From NCBI GenBank assembly GCA_900544675.1, contig UQVZ01000017.1, forward strand, positions 1 to 64,000: a stretch of DNA of 64,000 bases, in the 5' to 3' direction. This DNA comes from an uncultured Bacteroides sp. (GTDB lineage Bacteria > Bacteroidota > Bacteroidia > Bacteroidales > Bacteroidaceae). This document shows positions 42,887 to 52,808 of this stretch, piece by piece (position 1 is the stretch's first letter; each line of letters begins with the position of its first letter). Both the position numbers and the translations under genes were made by a program. The notes under the pieces were generated by a model. It searched no databases, was not told the DNA's origin, and saw only the letters and a list, made by a program, of their open reading frames with translations.

Positions 42887-45800
42887 ATGGCTTTTAGAAA
42901 AGATACTAAGATAAAGAGTAATTTCTCCAAGATTACAATCGGATTGGCGTCACCCGAGGAAATCCTTGAAAACTCGTATGGTGAAGTGTTGAAGCCGGAA
43001 ACTATCAATTACCGTACTTACAAGCCCGAACGTGACGGTTTGTTCTGCGAACGCATCTTCGGTCCGGTGAAAGACTACGAATGCCATTGCGGTAAATACA
43101 AACGTATCCGTTATAAAGGAATCGTATGTGACCGATGTGGTGTGGAAGTGACCGAAAAGAAAGTGCGCCGCGAACGCAGCGGACACATTCAGCTGGTGGT
43201 TCCCGTGGCTCATATCTGGTATTTCCGTTCTTTGCCCAATAAAATCGGTTACTTGTTAGGCTTGCCTACCAAGAAACTGGATGCAATTATCTATTACGAA
43301 CGTTATGTCGTTATCCAGCCGGGTGTGAAGGCTGAAGACGGCGTTAACCAATATGACTTGTTGTCGGAAGAAGAGTATCTCGACATTTTGGATACGCTTC
43401 CGAAAGAAAACCAATACCTGGAAGACAGCGACCCGAACAAGTTCATTGCCAAGATGGGTGCGGAAGCAATCTATGATTTGCTGGTACGCCTCGACTTGGA
43501 CGCGCTTTCTTACGAGTTGCGTCACAAGGCAAACAACGATTCTTCGCAGCAGCGTAAGAACGAAGCCTTGAAACGCCTGCAGGTGGTTGAGTCGTTCCGT
43601 GCTTCTCGCGGACGCAACAAACCGGAGTGGATGATTGTGCGTATCGTGCCGGTTATCCCGCCCGAACTTCGTCCGTTGGTTCCGTTGGATGGCGGACGTT
43701 TCGCCACTTCCGACTTGAATGACTTGTACCGTCGTGTGATTATCCGTAATAACCGCTTGAAACGGTTGATTGAAATCAAGGCTCCCGAAGTGATTCTGCG
43801 TAACGAAAAACGTATGTTGCAGGAGGCTGTCGATTCGTTGTTCGACAACTCGCGTAAGTCAAGCGCAGTGAAGACTGATTCCAACCGTCCGTTGAAATCC
43901 TTGTCTGACAGCTTGAAAGGTAAGCAAGGACGTTTCCGTCAGAACCTGTTGGGTAAGCGTGTCGACTATTCGGCACGTTCGGTTATCGTCGTTGGTCCGG
44001 AGTTGAAGATGGGCGAATGCGGTATTCCGAAACTGATGGCAGCCGAATTGTACAAGCCGTTCATCATCCGCAAGCTGATTGAGCGCGGTATTGTCAAGAC
44101 CGTGAAGTCTGCCAAGAAGATTGTAGACCGCAAGGAACCGGTGATTTGGGATATCCTTGAACACGTGATGAAAGGCCATCCGGTATTGTTGAACCGTGCG
44201 CCGACATTGCACCGTCTGGGTATCCAGGCATTCCAGCCGAAAATGATTGAAGGCAAAGCTATCCAGTTGCACCCGTTGGCTTGTACAGCATTCAACGCCG
44301 ACTTCGACGGTGACCAGATGGCGGTTCACTTGCCTTTGAGCAATGAAGCGGTATTGGAAGCCCAATTGTTGATGCTTCAGTCACACAATATCTTGAATCC
44401 TGCCAACGGCGCACCTATCACCGTGCCGGCACAGGATATGGTATTGGGACTTTATTATATTACCAAATTGCGTAAGGGAGCCAAAGGTGAAGGCTTGATT
44501 TTCTACGGTCCGGAAGAAGCCATGATTGCTTACAATGAAGGCAAGGTAGACATTCACGCCATTATCAGCGTGCTGACCAACGACCTCGACGAGGACGGCA
44601 ATATCGTCAAGAAGATGATAAAGGAAACTTCGGTAGGACGTGTCATTGTTAATGAACTGGTGCCTGACGAATGCGGTTATCTGAATACCATCATTTCGAA
44701 GAAGTCTTTGCGTGACATCATCAGCGATGTTATCAAGAAAGTCGGTGTAGCACGGGCTTGTGACTTCCTTGACGGTATCAAGAACTTGGGTTATCAGAAA
44801 GCATTCGAAGGAGGTCTGTCGTTCAACTTGGGCGATATCATCATCCCGAAAGAAAAGGAAGACTTGGTAAAACGCGGTAACGAGGAAGTGGAACAAATCA
44901 TGATGAACTACAACATGGGTTTCATCACCGACAACGAACGTTACAACCAGGTTATCGATACATGGACACACGTCAACAGCGATTTGTCTGACATCTTGTA
45001 TAAGACCATCAAGAACGACGACCAAGGTTTCAACTCAGTATTCATGATGTTGGATTCCGGTGCCCGTGGTTCTAAGGAACAGATTCGCCAGTTGTCTGGT
45101 ATGCGTGGTTTGATGGCAAAACCGCAAAAAGCCGGTGCCGAAGGTGCACAGATTATCGAGAACCCGATTCTTTCTAACTTTAAGGAAGGTCTGTCGGTGT
45201 TGGAGTACTTTATCTCTACCCACGGTGCCCGTAAGGGTCTTGCCGATACGGCATTGAAGACAGCCGACGCCGGATACTTGACCCGTCGTCTGGTAGACGT
45301 TTCTCATGATGTCATCATCAACGAGGAAGATTGCGGAACATTGCGTGGCCTGGTATGTACGGCATTGAAGAACAACGATGAAGTCATCGCTACCTTATAT
45401 GAACGTATTTTGGGTCGTGTGTCTGTACACGATGTGATACATCCTACTACAGGCAAACTGATTGTGGCTTCGGGTGAAGAAATCACTGAAAGCATTGCCG
45501 AAGAAATCGAGAACTCACCTATCGAAAGCGTGGAAATCCGTTCGGTATTGACTTGCGAATCGAAGAAGGGTGTTTGTGCAAAATGTTACGGACGTAACCT
45601 GGCTACCAGCCGTATGGTTCAGAAAGGCGAGGCTGTGGGCGTTATCGCTGCCCAGTCTATCGGTGAGCCGGGTACTCAGTTGACATTGCGTACCTTCCAT
45701 GCCGGTGGTATCGCCGGTAACATGGCGGCTAATGCAAGTATTGTGGCAAAGAATGACGCACGTCTGGAATTCGAAGAATTGCGTACGGTAGATGCCGTAG

Positions 45801-47173
45801 AAGAAACGGGCGAACCGGTGAAGATTGTTGTAGGCCGTTTGGCAGAAGTACGTTTCATCGATGTCAATACAGGCATTATCTTGTCGACTCACAACGTACC
45901 TTACGGTTCGAAGTTGTATGCTTCGGACGGAGAAGTGGTGGAAAAAGGCAAGCTGATTGCTAAGTGGGACCCGTTCAACGCCGTTATCGTGACCGAAGTT
46001 TCGGGTAAGATTGCCTTCGAGTCGGTTATTGAAAATGTAACCTATAAGGTAGAATCTGATGAAGCTACCGGTTTGCGTGAAATCATTATCACTGAGTCGA
46101 AAGACAAGAACAAGATACCTTCGTTGCACATTACCGATGAAAACGGCAACGAAATCCGTACTTATAACTTGCCGGTAGGCGGTCACGTGGTAGTGGAAGA
46201 TAAGCAAACGGTGAAAGCAGGTGATATCTTGGTGAAGATTCCGCGTGCCGTAGGTAAGGCGGGTGATATCACCGGTGGTTTGCCTCGTGTAACCGAGTTG
46301 TTTGAAGCACGTAACCCGTCTAATCCTGCCGTTGTATCTGAAATCGACGGTGAGGTGACGATGGGTAAGATTAAACGTGGTAACCGTGAAATCATCGTGA
46401 CCTCGAAGACCGGAGATGTGAAGAAATACCTTGTGGCTCTGTCCAAGCAAATCCTGGTACAGGAAAACGACTATGTGCGTGCCGGTACTCCGTTGTCTGA
46501 TGGTGCCATTACGCCTGCCGATATCTTGGCTATCAAAGGTCCTACGGCGGTACAGGAATACATCGTCAACGAAATCCAGGACGTTTACCGTCTGCAAGGT
46601 GTGAAGATTAATGACAAGCACTTTGAAATCATCGTGCGTCAGATGATGCGTAAGGTTCAGATTGATGAGCCGGGCGATACCCGCTTCTTGGAACAACAGG
46701 TGGTAGACCGTTTGGAATTCAATGAAGAGAACGACCGTATCTGGGGCAAGAAGGTGGTAGTGGATGCCGGTGACTCACAGAACCTCCAACCGGGTCAGAT
46801 TGTGACGGCACGCAAGTTGCGTGACGAGAACAGTATGTTGAAACGCCGCGACCTGAAGCTGGTTGAAGTACGTGATGCCGTACCTGCAACTTCGACACAG
46901 ATTTTGCAAGGTATCACACGTGCCGCATTGCAGACTTCCAGCTTTATGTCGGCAGCATCTTTCCAGGAAACGACAAAGGTGCTGAACGAAGCAGCTATCA
47001 ACGGAAAAGTAGACCGTTTGGAAGGTATGAAGGAAAATGTGATTTGCGGTCACTTGATTCCTGCCGGTACCGGTCAGCGTGAGTTCGAAAAGATTATTGT
47101 TGGCTCGAAAGAAGAGTACGACCGTATCCTTGCCAACAAGAAAAATGTGCTCGACTATAACGAAGTAGAATAA
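42887..47173 (+). CDS. rpoC: RNA polymerase subunit beta'
   Basis: A 1428-residue catalytic subunit. It has the N-terminal zinc ribbon CHCGKYKRIRYKGIVCDRCG, the active-site magnesium motif NADFDGD at residues 470-476, the bridge/trigger-loop area (GARGSKEQIRQLSGMRGLMA) and the second zinc site CESKKGVCAKCYG. A terminator follows after 25 bp. Confidence 0.99.
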   Translation: MAFRKDTKIKSNFSKITIGLASPEEILENSYGEVLKPETINYRTYKPERDGLFCERIFGPVKDYECHCGKYKRIRYKGIVCDRCGVEVTEKKVRRERSGHIQLVVPVAHIWYFRSLPNKIGYLLGLPTKKLDAIIYYERYVVIQPGVKAEDGVNQYDLLSEEEYLDILDTLPKENQYLEDSDPNKFIAKMGAEAIYDLLVRLDLDALSYELRHKANNDSSQQRKNEALKRLQVVESFRASRGRNKPEWMIVRIVPVIPPELRPLVPLDGGRFATSDLNDLYRRVIIRNNRLKRLIEIKAPEVILRNEKRMLQEAVDSLFDNSRKSSAVKTDSNRPLKSLSDSLKGKQGRFRQNLLGKRVDYSARSVIVVGPELKMGECGIPKLMAAELYKPFIIRKLIERGIVKTVKSAKKIVDRKEPVIWDILEHVMKGHPVLLNRAPTLHRLGIQAFQPKMIEGKAIQLHPLACTAFNADFDGDQMAVHLPLSNEAVLEAQLLMLQSHNILNPANGAPITVPAQDMVLGLYYITKLRKGAKGEGLIFYGPEEAMIAYNEGKVDIHAIISVLTNDLDEDGNIVKKMIKETSVGRVIVNELVPDECGYLNTIISKKSLRDIISDVIKKVGVARACDFLDGIKNLGYQKAFEGGLSFNLGDIIIPKEKEDLVKRGNEEVEQIMMNYNMGFITDNERYNQVIDTWTHVNSDLSDILYKTIKNDDQGFNSVFMMLDSGARGSKEQIRQLSGMRGLMAKPQKAGAEGAQIIENPILSNFKEGLSVLEYFISTHGARKGLADTALKTADAGYLTRRLVDVSHDVIINEEDCGTLRGLVCTALKNNDEVIATLYERILGRVSVHDVIHPTTGKLIVASGEEITESIAEEIENSPIESVEIRSVLTCESKKGVCAKCYGRNLATSRMVQKGEAVGVIAAQSIGEPGTQLTLRTFHAGGIAGNMAANASIVAKNDARLEFEELRTVDAVEETGEPVKIVVGRLAEVRFIDVNTGIILSTHNVPYGSKLYASDGEVVEKGKLIAKWDPFNAVIVTEVSGKIAFESVIENVTYKVESDEATGLREIIITESKDKNKIPSLHITDENGNEIRTYNLPVGGHVVVEDKQTVKAGDILVKIPRAVGKAGDITGGLPRVTELFEARNPSNPAVVSEIDGEVTMGKIKRGNREIIVTSKTGDVKKYLVALSKQILVQENDYVRAGTPLSDGAITPADILAIKGPTAVQEYIVNEIQDVYRLQGVKINDKHFEIIVRQMMRKVQIDEPGDTRFLEQQVVDRLEFNEENDRIWGKKVVVDAGDSQNLQPGQIVTARKLRDENSMLKRRDLKLVEVRDAVPATSTQILQGITRAALQTSSFMSAASFQETTKVLNEAAINGKVDRLEGMKENVICGHLIPAGTGQREFEKIIVGSKEEYDRILANKKNVLDYNEVE

Positions 47174-47198
47174 TTTATATCTCTTTATAGTGTTTTGG

Positions 47199-47235
47199 AA
47201 AAGGCTTCTGCCCGTCAAGGGTCGGAAGCCTTTTT
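47199..47235 (+). terminator. Terminator after rpoC
   Basis: An outer stem AAAAGGCTTC/GAAGCCTTTT and an inner CCC/GGG stem with loop GTCAA, ending in TTTTT. It ends the long rpl-rpo transcript. Confidence 0.85.
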
Positions 47236-47312
47236 CATTGCTTACACCTTATTTATAATTGTCATTTGTCATAATTGTCAGGCTGGGTTAAGCCGGATGT
47301 TGGTTTCCTTTT

Positions 47313-47378
47313 ATATTCATGCGCCAAGGCAAATAGTTGCGCAGGGCAATGCAGCTATTTGCCTTGGCGCATGAATAT
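47313..47378. repeat. 28-bp hairpin between rpoC and rpsL
   Basis: The arms 47313-47340 and 47351-47378 pair over 28 bases with a single G-T pair, around a 10-base loop (GCAGGGCAAT). The core is CGCCAAGGCAAATAG. No T-run follows. It is 78 bp past the rpoC terminator and about 155 bp before the rpsL promoter. It looks like an inserted repetitive element or a stable small RNA rather than a second terminator. Confidence 0.75.
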
Positions 47379-47533
47379 AGCTTGTATGGCGGTTTAATAC
47401 GGCTGAATAAAAAGAGGAATCAAGCAGGGTGTAGACGGAAAATGATTGATAAACTCCGGAGGACTAGGCAAAGAGCCGGGAAGCATGCGGAAGAAGAAAA
47501 TTTCATCGTTATCAGAATTTTATGCAAAAACTG

Positions 47534-47564
47534 TTTGTGTATTAAAAAGTTATTTGTAATTTTG
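47534..47564 (+). promoter_or_regulatory. Promoter of the rpsL operon
   Basis: TTTG (47534-47537), exactly 19 bases, TAATTTTG (47557-47564). A full consensus promoter with an expected start near 47571 and a leader of about 73 bases. Confidence 0.88.
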
Positions 47565-47643
47565 CAGCCCGAAATGTATAGTTTCGACTTGGAAGAAGAA
47601 AACAAAATAAATATATAATATAAATAATTAAAAATCAAACAAA

Positions 47644-48048
47644 ATGCCTACTATTCAACAGTTAGTAAGAAAAGGAAGAAAGGTTTTGGTTGAGAAGAGT
47701 AAATCTCCGGCACTGGACGCTTGTCCGCAAAGACGTGGCGTTTGTGTACGTGTTTACACTACAACTCCGAAGAAACCGAATTCTGCAATGCGTAAAGTTG
47801 CTCGTGTGCGTCTGACAAACTCTAAGGAAGTGAACTCTTACATTCCGGGAGAAGGCCACAACTTGCAGGAACACTCTATTGTATTGGTACGTGGCGGTCG
47901 TGTGAAAGACCTTCCGGGCGTACGTTACCACATCGTTCGCGGTACATTGGATACAGCCGGCGTGGCAGGACGTACTCAAAGACGTTCTAAATACGGCGCT
48001 AAGCGTCCGAAACCGGGACAAGCTCCGGCAGGAAAAGGTAAGAAATAA
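47644..48048 (+). CDS. rpsL: 30S ribosomal protein uS12
   Basis: A 134-residue decoding-centre protein with the TTPKKPNSAMRKVARVRLTN and the GEGHNLQEHS loops where streptomycin-resistance changes occur; the lysines at both hotspots appear as KKPNS and at VKDLPGVRYH, so the wild-type form is present. First gene of the str unit. Confidence 0.98.
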   Translation: MPTIQQLVRKGRKVLVEKSKSPALDACPQRRGVCVRVYTTTPKKPNSAMRKVARVRLTNSKEVNSYIPGEGHNLQEHSIVLVRGGRVKDLPGVRYHIVRGTLDTAGVAGRTQRRSKYGAKRPKPGQAPAGKGKK

Positions 48049-48190
48049 TCTTTAACCGGTCGAGCATACTGAAATTTATTAATCCGTTTTGGTTTGCAGG
48101 AAAAGCTTTAAGGTTGAGTAAATGCCTCGGAGGAGGCGTTGAAGAAAACAAAAGGTGCAGCCCCAAACTAAACATTATTATCAAAACAAA

Positions 48191-48667
48191 ATGAGAAAAG
48201 CAAAACCTAAAAAACGTGTAATCCTTCCGGATCCCGTGTTTGGCGACGCGAAGGTTTCTAAATTTGTAAACCACTTGATGTATGATGGTAAGAAGAACAC
48301 TTCTTACGAAATCTTCTACAAAGCATTGGAAGTGGTAGGTGCTAAACTTCCGGGCGAAGAAAAATCAGCATTGGAAGTGTGGAAAAAAGCATTGGACAAT
48401 GTAACTCCTCAGTTGGAAGTGAAATCACGCCGTATCGGTGGTGCAACTTTCCAGGTTCCGACTGAAATCCGTCCTGAACGTAAAGAGTCAATTTCGATGA
48501 AAAACCTGATTGCTTTCGCTCGTAAGCGTGGCGGCAAGTCGATGGCTGACAAACTGGCTGCTGAAATTCTGGATGCATACAACGAACAGGGTGGAGCCTT
48601 CAAACGTAAGGAAGATATGCACCGTATGGCTGAAGCTAACCGTGCATTCGCTCACTTCAGATTTTAA
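48191..48667 (+). CDS. rpsG: 30S ribosomal protein uS7
   Basis: A 158-residue head protein that organises the 3' domain of 16S rRNA. It starts MRKAKPKKRVILPDPVFGDA. The 142-bp gap after rpsL has a small hairpin (TGCCTC/GAGGCG near 48122-48140); in E. coli S7 represses through the S12-S7 gap, so this could be a similar site. An upstream in-frame ATG at 48155 was rejected because homologues start here. Confidence 0.97.
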   Translation: MRKAKPKKRVILPDPVFGDAKVSKFVNHLMYDGKKNTSYEIFYKALEVVGAKLPGEEKSALEVWKKALDNVTPQLEVKSRRIGGATFQVPTEIRPERKESISMKNLIAFARKRGGKSMADKLAAEILDAYNEQGGAFKRKEDMHRMAEANRAFAHFRF

Positions 48668-48704
48668 TCAAGTATAACTAACTAAATTAGTAAGAAGGAA
48701 TAAA

Positions 48705-50822
48705 ATGGCTAAACATGATTTGCATTTGACCCGTAACATCGGTATCATGGCTCACATCGACGCTGGTAAAACCACTACTTCAGAACGTATTCTGTTTTAT
48801 ACTGGTTTGACTCACAAAATCGGTGAAGTGCATGATGGCGCTGCTACGATGGACTGGATGGAACAGGAGCAGGAACGTGGTATCACTATTACCTCGGCTG
48901 CTACAACCACTTATTGGAACTATGCGGGCAACAAGTATAAGATCAACTTGATCGACACTCCGGGGCACGTGGACTTTACTGCTGAGGTAGAACGTTCATT
49001 GCGTGTGTTGGACGGCGCTGTTGCAACATACTGTGCAGTAGGTGGTGTTGAGCCTCAGTCGGAAACTGTATGGCGTCAGGCTGACAAATACAATGTTCCA
49101 CGTATCGGTTATGTAAACAAGATGGACCGTTCGGGTGCCGACTTCTTCGAAGTAGTGCGCCAGATGAAAGATGTCTTGGGAGCTAACCCATGTCCGGTGG
49201 TTATTCCTATCGGTGCCGAAGAAAACTTCAAAGGCTTGGTTGACTTGATTAAGATGAAAGCCATTTACTGGCATGACGAAACCATGGGTGCCGACTATGA
49301 AGTAGACGATATCCCGGCAAACCTGGTGGACGAAGCTAACGAATGGCGTGACAAGATGCTGGAAAAGGTGGCTGAATTCGATGAGTCGTTGATGGAGAAA
49401 TATTTCGATGATCCTTCTACGATTACCGAAGAGGAAATCTTGCGTGCATTGCGTGCCGGAACATTGAAGATGGAAATCGTGCCGATGTTGTGCGGTTCTT
49501 CATTCAAAAACAAAGGTGTGCAGACTTTGCTTGACTATGTATGTGCATTCTTGCCTTCTCCGCTGGATACTCCGAACATTGTCGGTACAAATCCGACAAC
49601 GGGCGCTGAAGAAGACCGCAAGCCGAGCGAAGACGAAAAGACATCCGCTTTGGCATTTAAGATTGCTACCGACCCGTATGTAGGCCGTCTGACATTCTTC
49701 CGTGTTTATTCGGGTAAGATTGAAGCCGGTTCTTACATCTATAACTCTCGTTCGGGCAAGAAAGAACGTGTATCTCGTTTGTTCCAGATGCACTCTAACA
49801 AGCAAAACCCGGTTGAGGTTATCAGCGCAGGTGATATCGGTGCAGGTGTAGGTTTCAAGGATATCCGTACAGGTGATACGTTGTGCGACGAATCAGCTCC
49901 GATTGTACTGGAGTCAATGGACTTCCCCGAACCGGTTATCGGTATCGCGGTAGAGCCGAAGACTCAGAAAGACTTGGACAAGCTGTCTAACGGTTTGGCT
50001 AAGCTGGCTGAAGAAGACCCGACTTTCACTGTCCGTACAGATGAGCAGACTGGTCAGACCATTATTTCGGGTATGGGTGAGCTCCACTTGGATATCATCA
50101 TCGACCGTCTGAAACGTGAGTTCAAGGTTGAATGTAACCAAGGTCGTCCGCAGGTTAACTACAAGGAAGCTATCACGAAGACCGTTGAATTGCGTGAAGT
50201 TTACAAGAAACAGTCGGGTGGTCGCGGTAAGTTTGCCGATATCATCGTTTCTGTAGGTCCGGTTGACGAAGACTGGAAGCAAGGCGGCTTGCAATTCATC
50301 GACGAAGTGAAGGGTGGTAACGTGCCTAAGGAATTCATCCCGTCGGTACAGAAAGGTTTCCAGACCGCTATGAAGAATGGTGTGTTGGCAGGATTCCCGG
50401 TTGACTCGTTGAAGGTTGTGTTGAAGGATGGTTCGTTCCACCCGGTAGACTCTGACCAGTTGTCATTCGAAATCTGTGCTATCCAGGCTTACAAGAACGC
50501 TTGCGTGAAAGCAGGTCCTGTCCTGATGGAGCCGATTATGAAATTGGAAGTCGTTACTCCGGAAGAAAACATGGGTGACGTAATCGGTGACTTGAACAAG
50601 CGCCGTGGTCAGGTAGAAGGTATGGAAACAAGCCGTTCGGGTGCCCGTATCGTGAAAGCTATGGTTCCGCTGGCAGAAATGTTCGGCTATGTAACCGCTT
50701 TGCGTACGATTACTTCAGGTCGTGCTACTTCTTCAATGAGCTACGACCACCACGCTCAGGTATCTTCTTCTATCGCAAAAGCTGTATTGGAAGAAGTGAA
50801 AGGCCGTACCGATTTGGTATAA
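48705..50822 (+). CDS. fusA: Elongation factor G
   Basis: A 705-residue translocase GTPase with G motifs AHIDAGKTTTSERIL, DTPGHVDFT and NKMDRSGAD, and domain IV starting at GRPQVNYKEAI. Full length, with no obvious break. It is the third gene of the str unit; the S10 unit follows after 93 bp. Confidence 0.98.
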   Translation: MAKHDLHLTRNIGIMAHIDAGKTTTSERILFYTGLTHKIGEVHDGAATMDWMEQEQERGITITSAATTTYWNYAGNKYKINLIDTPGHVDFTAEVERSLRVLDGAVATYCAVGGVEPQSETVWRQADKYNVPRIGYVNKMDRSGADFFEVVRQMKDVLGANPCPVVIPIGAEENFKGLVDLIKMKAIYWHDETMGADYEVDDIPANLVDEANEWRDKMLEKVAEFDESLMEKYFDDPSTITEEEILRALRAGTLKMEIVPMLCGSSFKNKGVQTLLDYVCAFLPSPLDTPNIVGTNPTTGAEEDRKPSEDEKTSALAFKIATDPYVGRLTFFRVYSGKIEAGSYIYNSRSGKKERVSRLFQMHSNKQNPVEVISAGDIGAGVGFKDIRTGDTLCDESAPIVLESMDFPEPVIGIAVEPKTQKDLDKLSNGLAKLAEEDPTFTVRTDEQTGQTIISGMGELHLDIIIDRLKREFKVECNQGRPQVNYKEAITKTVELREVYKKQSGGRGKFADIIVSVGPVDEDWKQGGLQFIDEVKGGNVPKEFIPSVQKGFQTAMKNGVLAGFPVDSLKVVLKDGSFHPVDSDQLSFEICAIQAYKNACVKAGPVLMEPIMKLEVVTPEENMGDVIGDLNKRRGQVEGMETSRSGARIVKAMVPLAEMFGYVTALRTITSGRATSSMSYDHHAQVSSSIAKAVLEEVKGRTDLV

Positions 50823-50837
50823 TTGAAAAAATAGCTT

Positions 50838-50881
50838 GAAGCTGATGAGGGTTAGCGAATGACTCTTAACCCTCATGCTTC
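50838..50881 (+). terminator. Hairpin between fusA and rpsJ
   Basis: GAAGC and ATGAGGGTTA pair with TAACCCTCAT and GCTTC (15 bp with a 2-base bulge, 12-base loop). Only a weak T-rich run follows. No promoter is visible before rpsJ, so it is likely a partial attenuator, RNA-processing site or S10-operon leader element. Confidence 0.5.
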
Positions 50882-50915
50882 ATCTTATTTGTATAATAAT
50901 CATAACATCAAAAAA

Positions 50916-51221
50916 ATGAGTCAGAAAATTAGAATTAAATTGAAATCTTACGATCACAACTTGGTAGACAAGTCTGCTGAGAAGATTGTAAAGACTGTGA
51001 AAGCGACAGGCGCTATCGTGAGCGGTCCGATTCCATTGCCTACTCACAAGCGTATCTTTACTGTAAACCGTTCGACTTTCGTTAACAAGAAGTCACGCGA
51101 ACAGTTCGAATTGTCTTCTTACAAGAGACTGATTGACATCTACAGCTCGACGGCAAAAACCGTAGACGCTTTGATGAAATTGGAATTGCCGAGTGGGGTA
51201 GAAGTAGAAATTAAAGTTTAA
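50916..51221 (+). CDS. rpsJ: 30S ribosomal protein uS10
   Basis: A 101-residue protein (MSQKIRIKLKSYDHNLVDKS) of the 30S head that also binds NusG. Start at 50916: the longer open frame begins within the preceding hairpin. First gene of the S10 unit. Confidence 0.97.
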   Translation: MSQKIRIKLKSYDHNLVDKSAEKIVKTVKATGAIVSGPIPLPTHKRIFTVNRSTFVNKKSREQFELSSYKRLIDIYSSTAKTVDALMKLELPSGVEVEIKV

Positions 51222-51242
51222 TGAATTTAAAAATTAACTGAA

Positions 51243-51860
51243 ATGCCAGGATTATTAGGAAAGAAAATCGGAATGACATCCGTTTTCAGTGCTGATGGCA
51301 AGAATGTGCCATGCACTGTTATCGAAGCTGGTCCCTGTGTAGTTACTCAGATTAAGAGCATAGAGAAAGATGGCTATGCAGCTGTTCAGTTGGGCTTCCA
51401 GGACAAAAAGGAAAAGCATACAACGAAAGCGCTGATGGGTCACTTCAAGAAAGCAGGAGTAACTCCCAAGAGACACTTGGCCGAGTTCAAAGATTTCTCA
51501 GAAGAATTGAATTTAGGTGACACGATTACCGTAGAACTCTTTAACGATGCTCCTTATGTAGACGTAATCGGAACTTCGAAGGGTAGAGGTTTCCAAGGCG
51601 TTGTTAAGCGTCATGGTTTCGGTGGTGTAGGTCAGACTACTCACGGTCAGCACAACCGCGCCCGCAAACCGGGTTCTATCGGTGCTTGTTCTTATCCCGC
51701 AAAAGTGTTCAAGGGAATGCGCATGGGAGGTCAAATGGGTGGTGATAGAGTAACTACTCACAACTTGCAAGTATTAAAAGTAATTCCTGAACATAACCTG
51801 CTGTTGATTAAGGGCTCTGTTCCAGGTTACAAAGGTTCAATCGTAATAATTGAGAAATAA
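51243..51860 (+). CDS. rplC: 50S ribosomal protein uL3
   Basis: A 205-residue protein near the peptidyl-transferase centre, starting MPGLLGKKIGMTSVFSADGK, with the central loop GFQGVVKRHGFGGVGQTTHG. Its stop shares a base with the rplD start (TAATG), so translation is coupled. Confidence 0.98.
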   Translation: MPGLLGKKIGMTSVFSADGKNVPCTVIEAGPCVVTQIKSIEKDGYAAVQLGFQDKKEKHTTKALMGHFKKAGVTPKRHLAEFKDFSEELNLGDTITVELFNDAPYVDVIGTSKGRGFQGVVKRHGFGGVGQTTHGQHNRARKPGSIGACSYPAKVFKGMRMGGQMGGDRVTTHNLQVLKVIPEHNLLLIKGSVPGYKGSIVIIEK

Positions 51861-52489
51861 TGGAAGTTAATGTATTAAATATTAAGGGTGAAGACACCGG
51901 CAGAAAGGTTGCCTTGAATGATGCAATCTTCGGAATCACTCCGAATGACCACGCTATCTATTTGGCCGTTAAGCAGTACTTGGCTAACCAACGTCAGGGA
52001 ACTCACAAGTCAAAAGAAAGAAGTGAAATCAGTGGTTCTACTCGTAAATTGGGTCGTCAGAAAGGTGGCGGCGGTGCACGTCGTGGTGATATCAATTCTC
52101 CGTTGTTGGTTGGTGGAGCACGTGTGTTCGGTCCGAAACCTCGTGATTACAGCTTTAAGCTGAACAAGAAAGTAAAGCTTTTGGCTCGCAAGTCAGCTTT
52201 GTCTTACAAGGCTCAGGCAAACAGCATTATCGTTGTTGAAGACTTCACTTTCGAAGCTCCGAAGACAAAAGATTTTGTAAATGTTGTGAATAATCTTAAA
52301 GTAGCTGGCAAGAAGCTGCTTATGGTTTTGCCGGAAGCAAATAAAAACGTATATTTGTCAGCTTGCAATTTAGAGCGTACAAATATGGCAATTGCTTCTG
52401 CGCTGAATACTTACGTGGTATTGAACGCAGATACACTTGTTGTTACAGAGAATGCATTGAAAGCTATCGAGGAAACCTTAATTAAATAA
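51860..52489 (+). CDS. rplD: 50S ribosomal protein uL4
   Basis: A 209-residue protein whose loop lines the exit tunnel (GSTRKLGRQKGGGGARRGDI). In gamma-proteobacteria it regulates the S10 operon; no matching leader was identified here. Confidence 0.97.
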   Translation: MEVNVLNIKGEDTGRKVALNDAIFGITPNDHAIYLAVKQYLANQRQGTHKSKERSEISGSTRKLGRQKGGGGARRGDINSPLLVGGARVFGPKPRDYSFKLNKKVKLLARKSALSYKAQANSIIVVEDFTFEAPKTKDFVNVVNNLKVAGKKLLMVLPEANKNVYLSACNLERTNMAIASALNTYVVLNADTLVVTENALKAIEETLIK

Positions 52490-52507
52490 TAGGAGGCTGA
52501 TTGGAAT

Positions 52508-52801
52508 ATGGGAATAATCGTTAAACCGTTGGTTACAGAAAAGATGACGGCTATTACAGACAAGATGAACAACCGTTTCGGTTTCATCGTACGTCCGGAT
52601 GCCAACAAATTGGAGATTAAGAGCGAAATCGAAGCTTTGTATAACGTTACTGTGTTGGATGTAAACACGATGCGTTATCAAGGAAAAAACAAAACTCGTT
52701 ATACAAAATCAGGCTTGCTCAAAGGTCGCAAGAATGCTTACAAGAAAGCGATTGTAACTTTGAAAGAAGGCGATACTATTGATTTTTATAGTAATATTTA
52801 A
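52508..52801 (+). CDS. rplW: 50S ribosomal protein uL23
   Basis: A 97-residue protein at the tunnel exit, a docking site for trigger factor and SRP, starting MGIIVKPLVTEKMTAITD. An AGGAGG lies 12 bases before the start, further away than optimal. Confidence 0.95.
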   Translation: MGIIVKPLVTEKMTAITDKMNNRFGFIVRPDANKLEIKSEIEALYNVTVLDVNTMRYQGKNKTRYTKSGLLKGRKNAYKKAIVTLKEGDTIDFYSNI

Positions 52802-52808
52802 ATAGAAG

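Larger units (their letters stand above)
47236..47643. other. 408-bp gap between rpoC terminator and rpsL
   Basis: No gene is supported. It holds the 28-bp hairpin at 47313-47378, then purine-rich sequence and the rpsL promoter at 47534-47564. An open frame of 93 codons from 47337 starts inside the hairpin arm and has no similarity I recognise; it is not credible. Confidence 0.6.

Noticed and set aside
45515..46696. 393-codon open frame antisense to rpoC
   Set aside because: rpoC is intact and highly conserved in this stretch; the antisense frame is a by-product of its codon use.
47337..47618. 93-codon open frame between rpoC and rpsL
   Set aside because: It starts in the arm of the 28-bp hairpin and runs through the rpsL promoter; composition is not protein-like.
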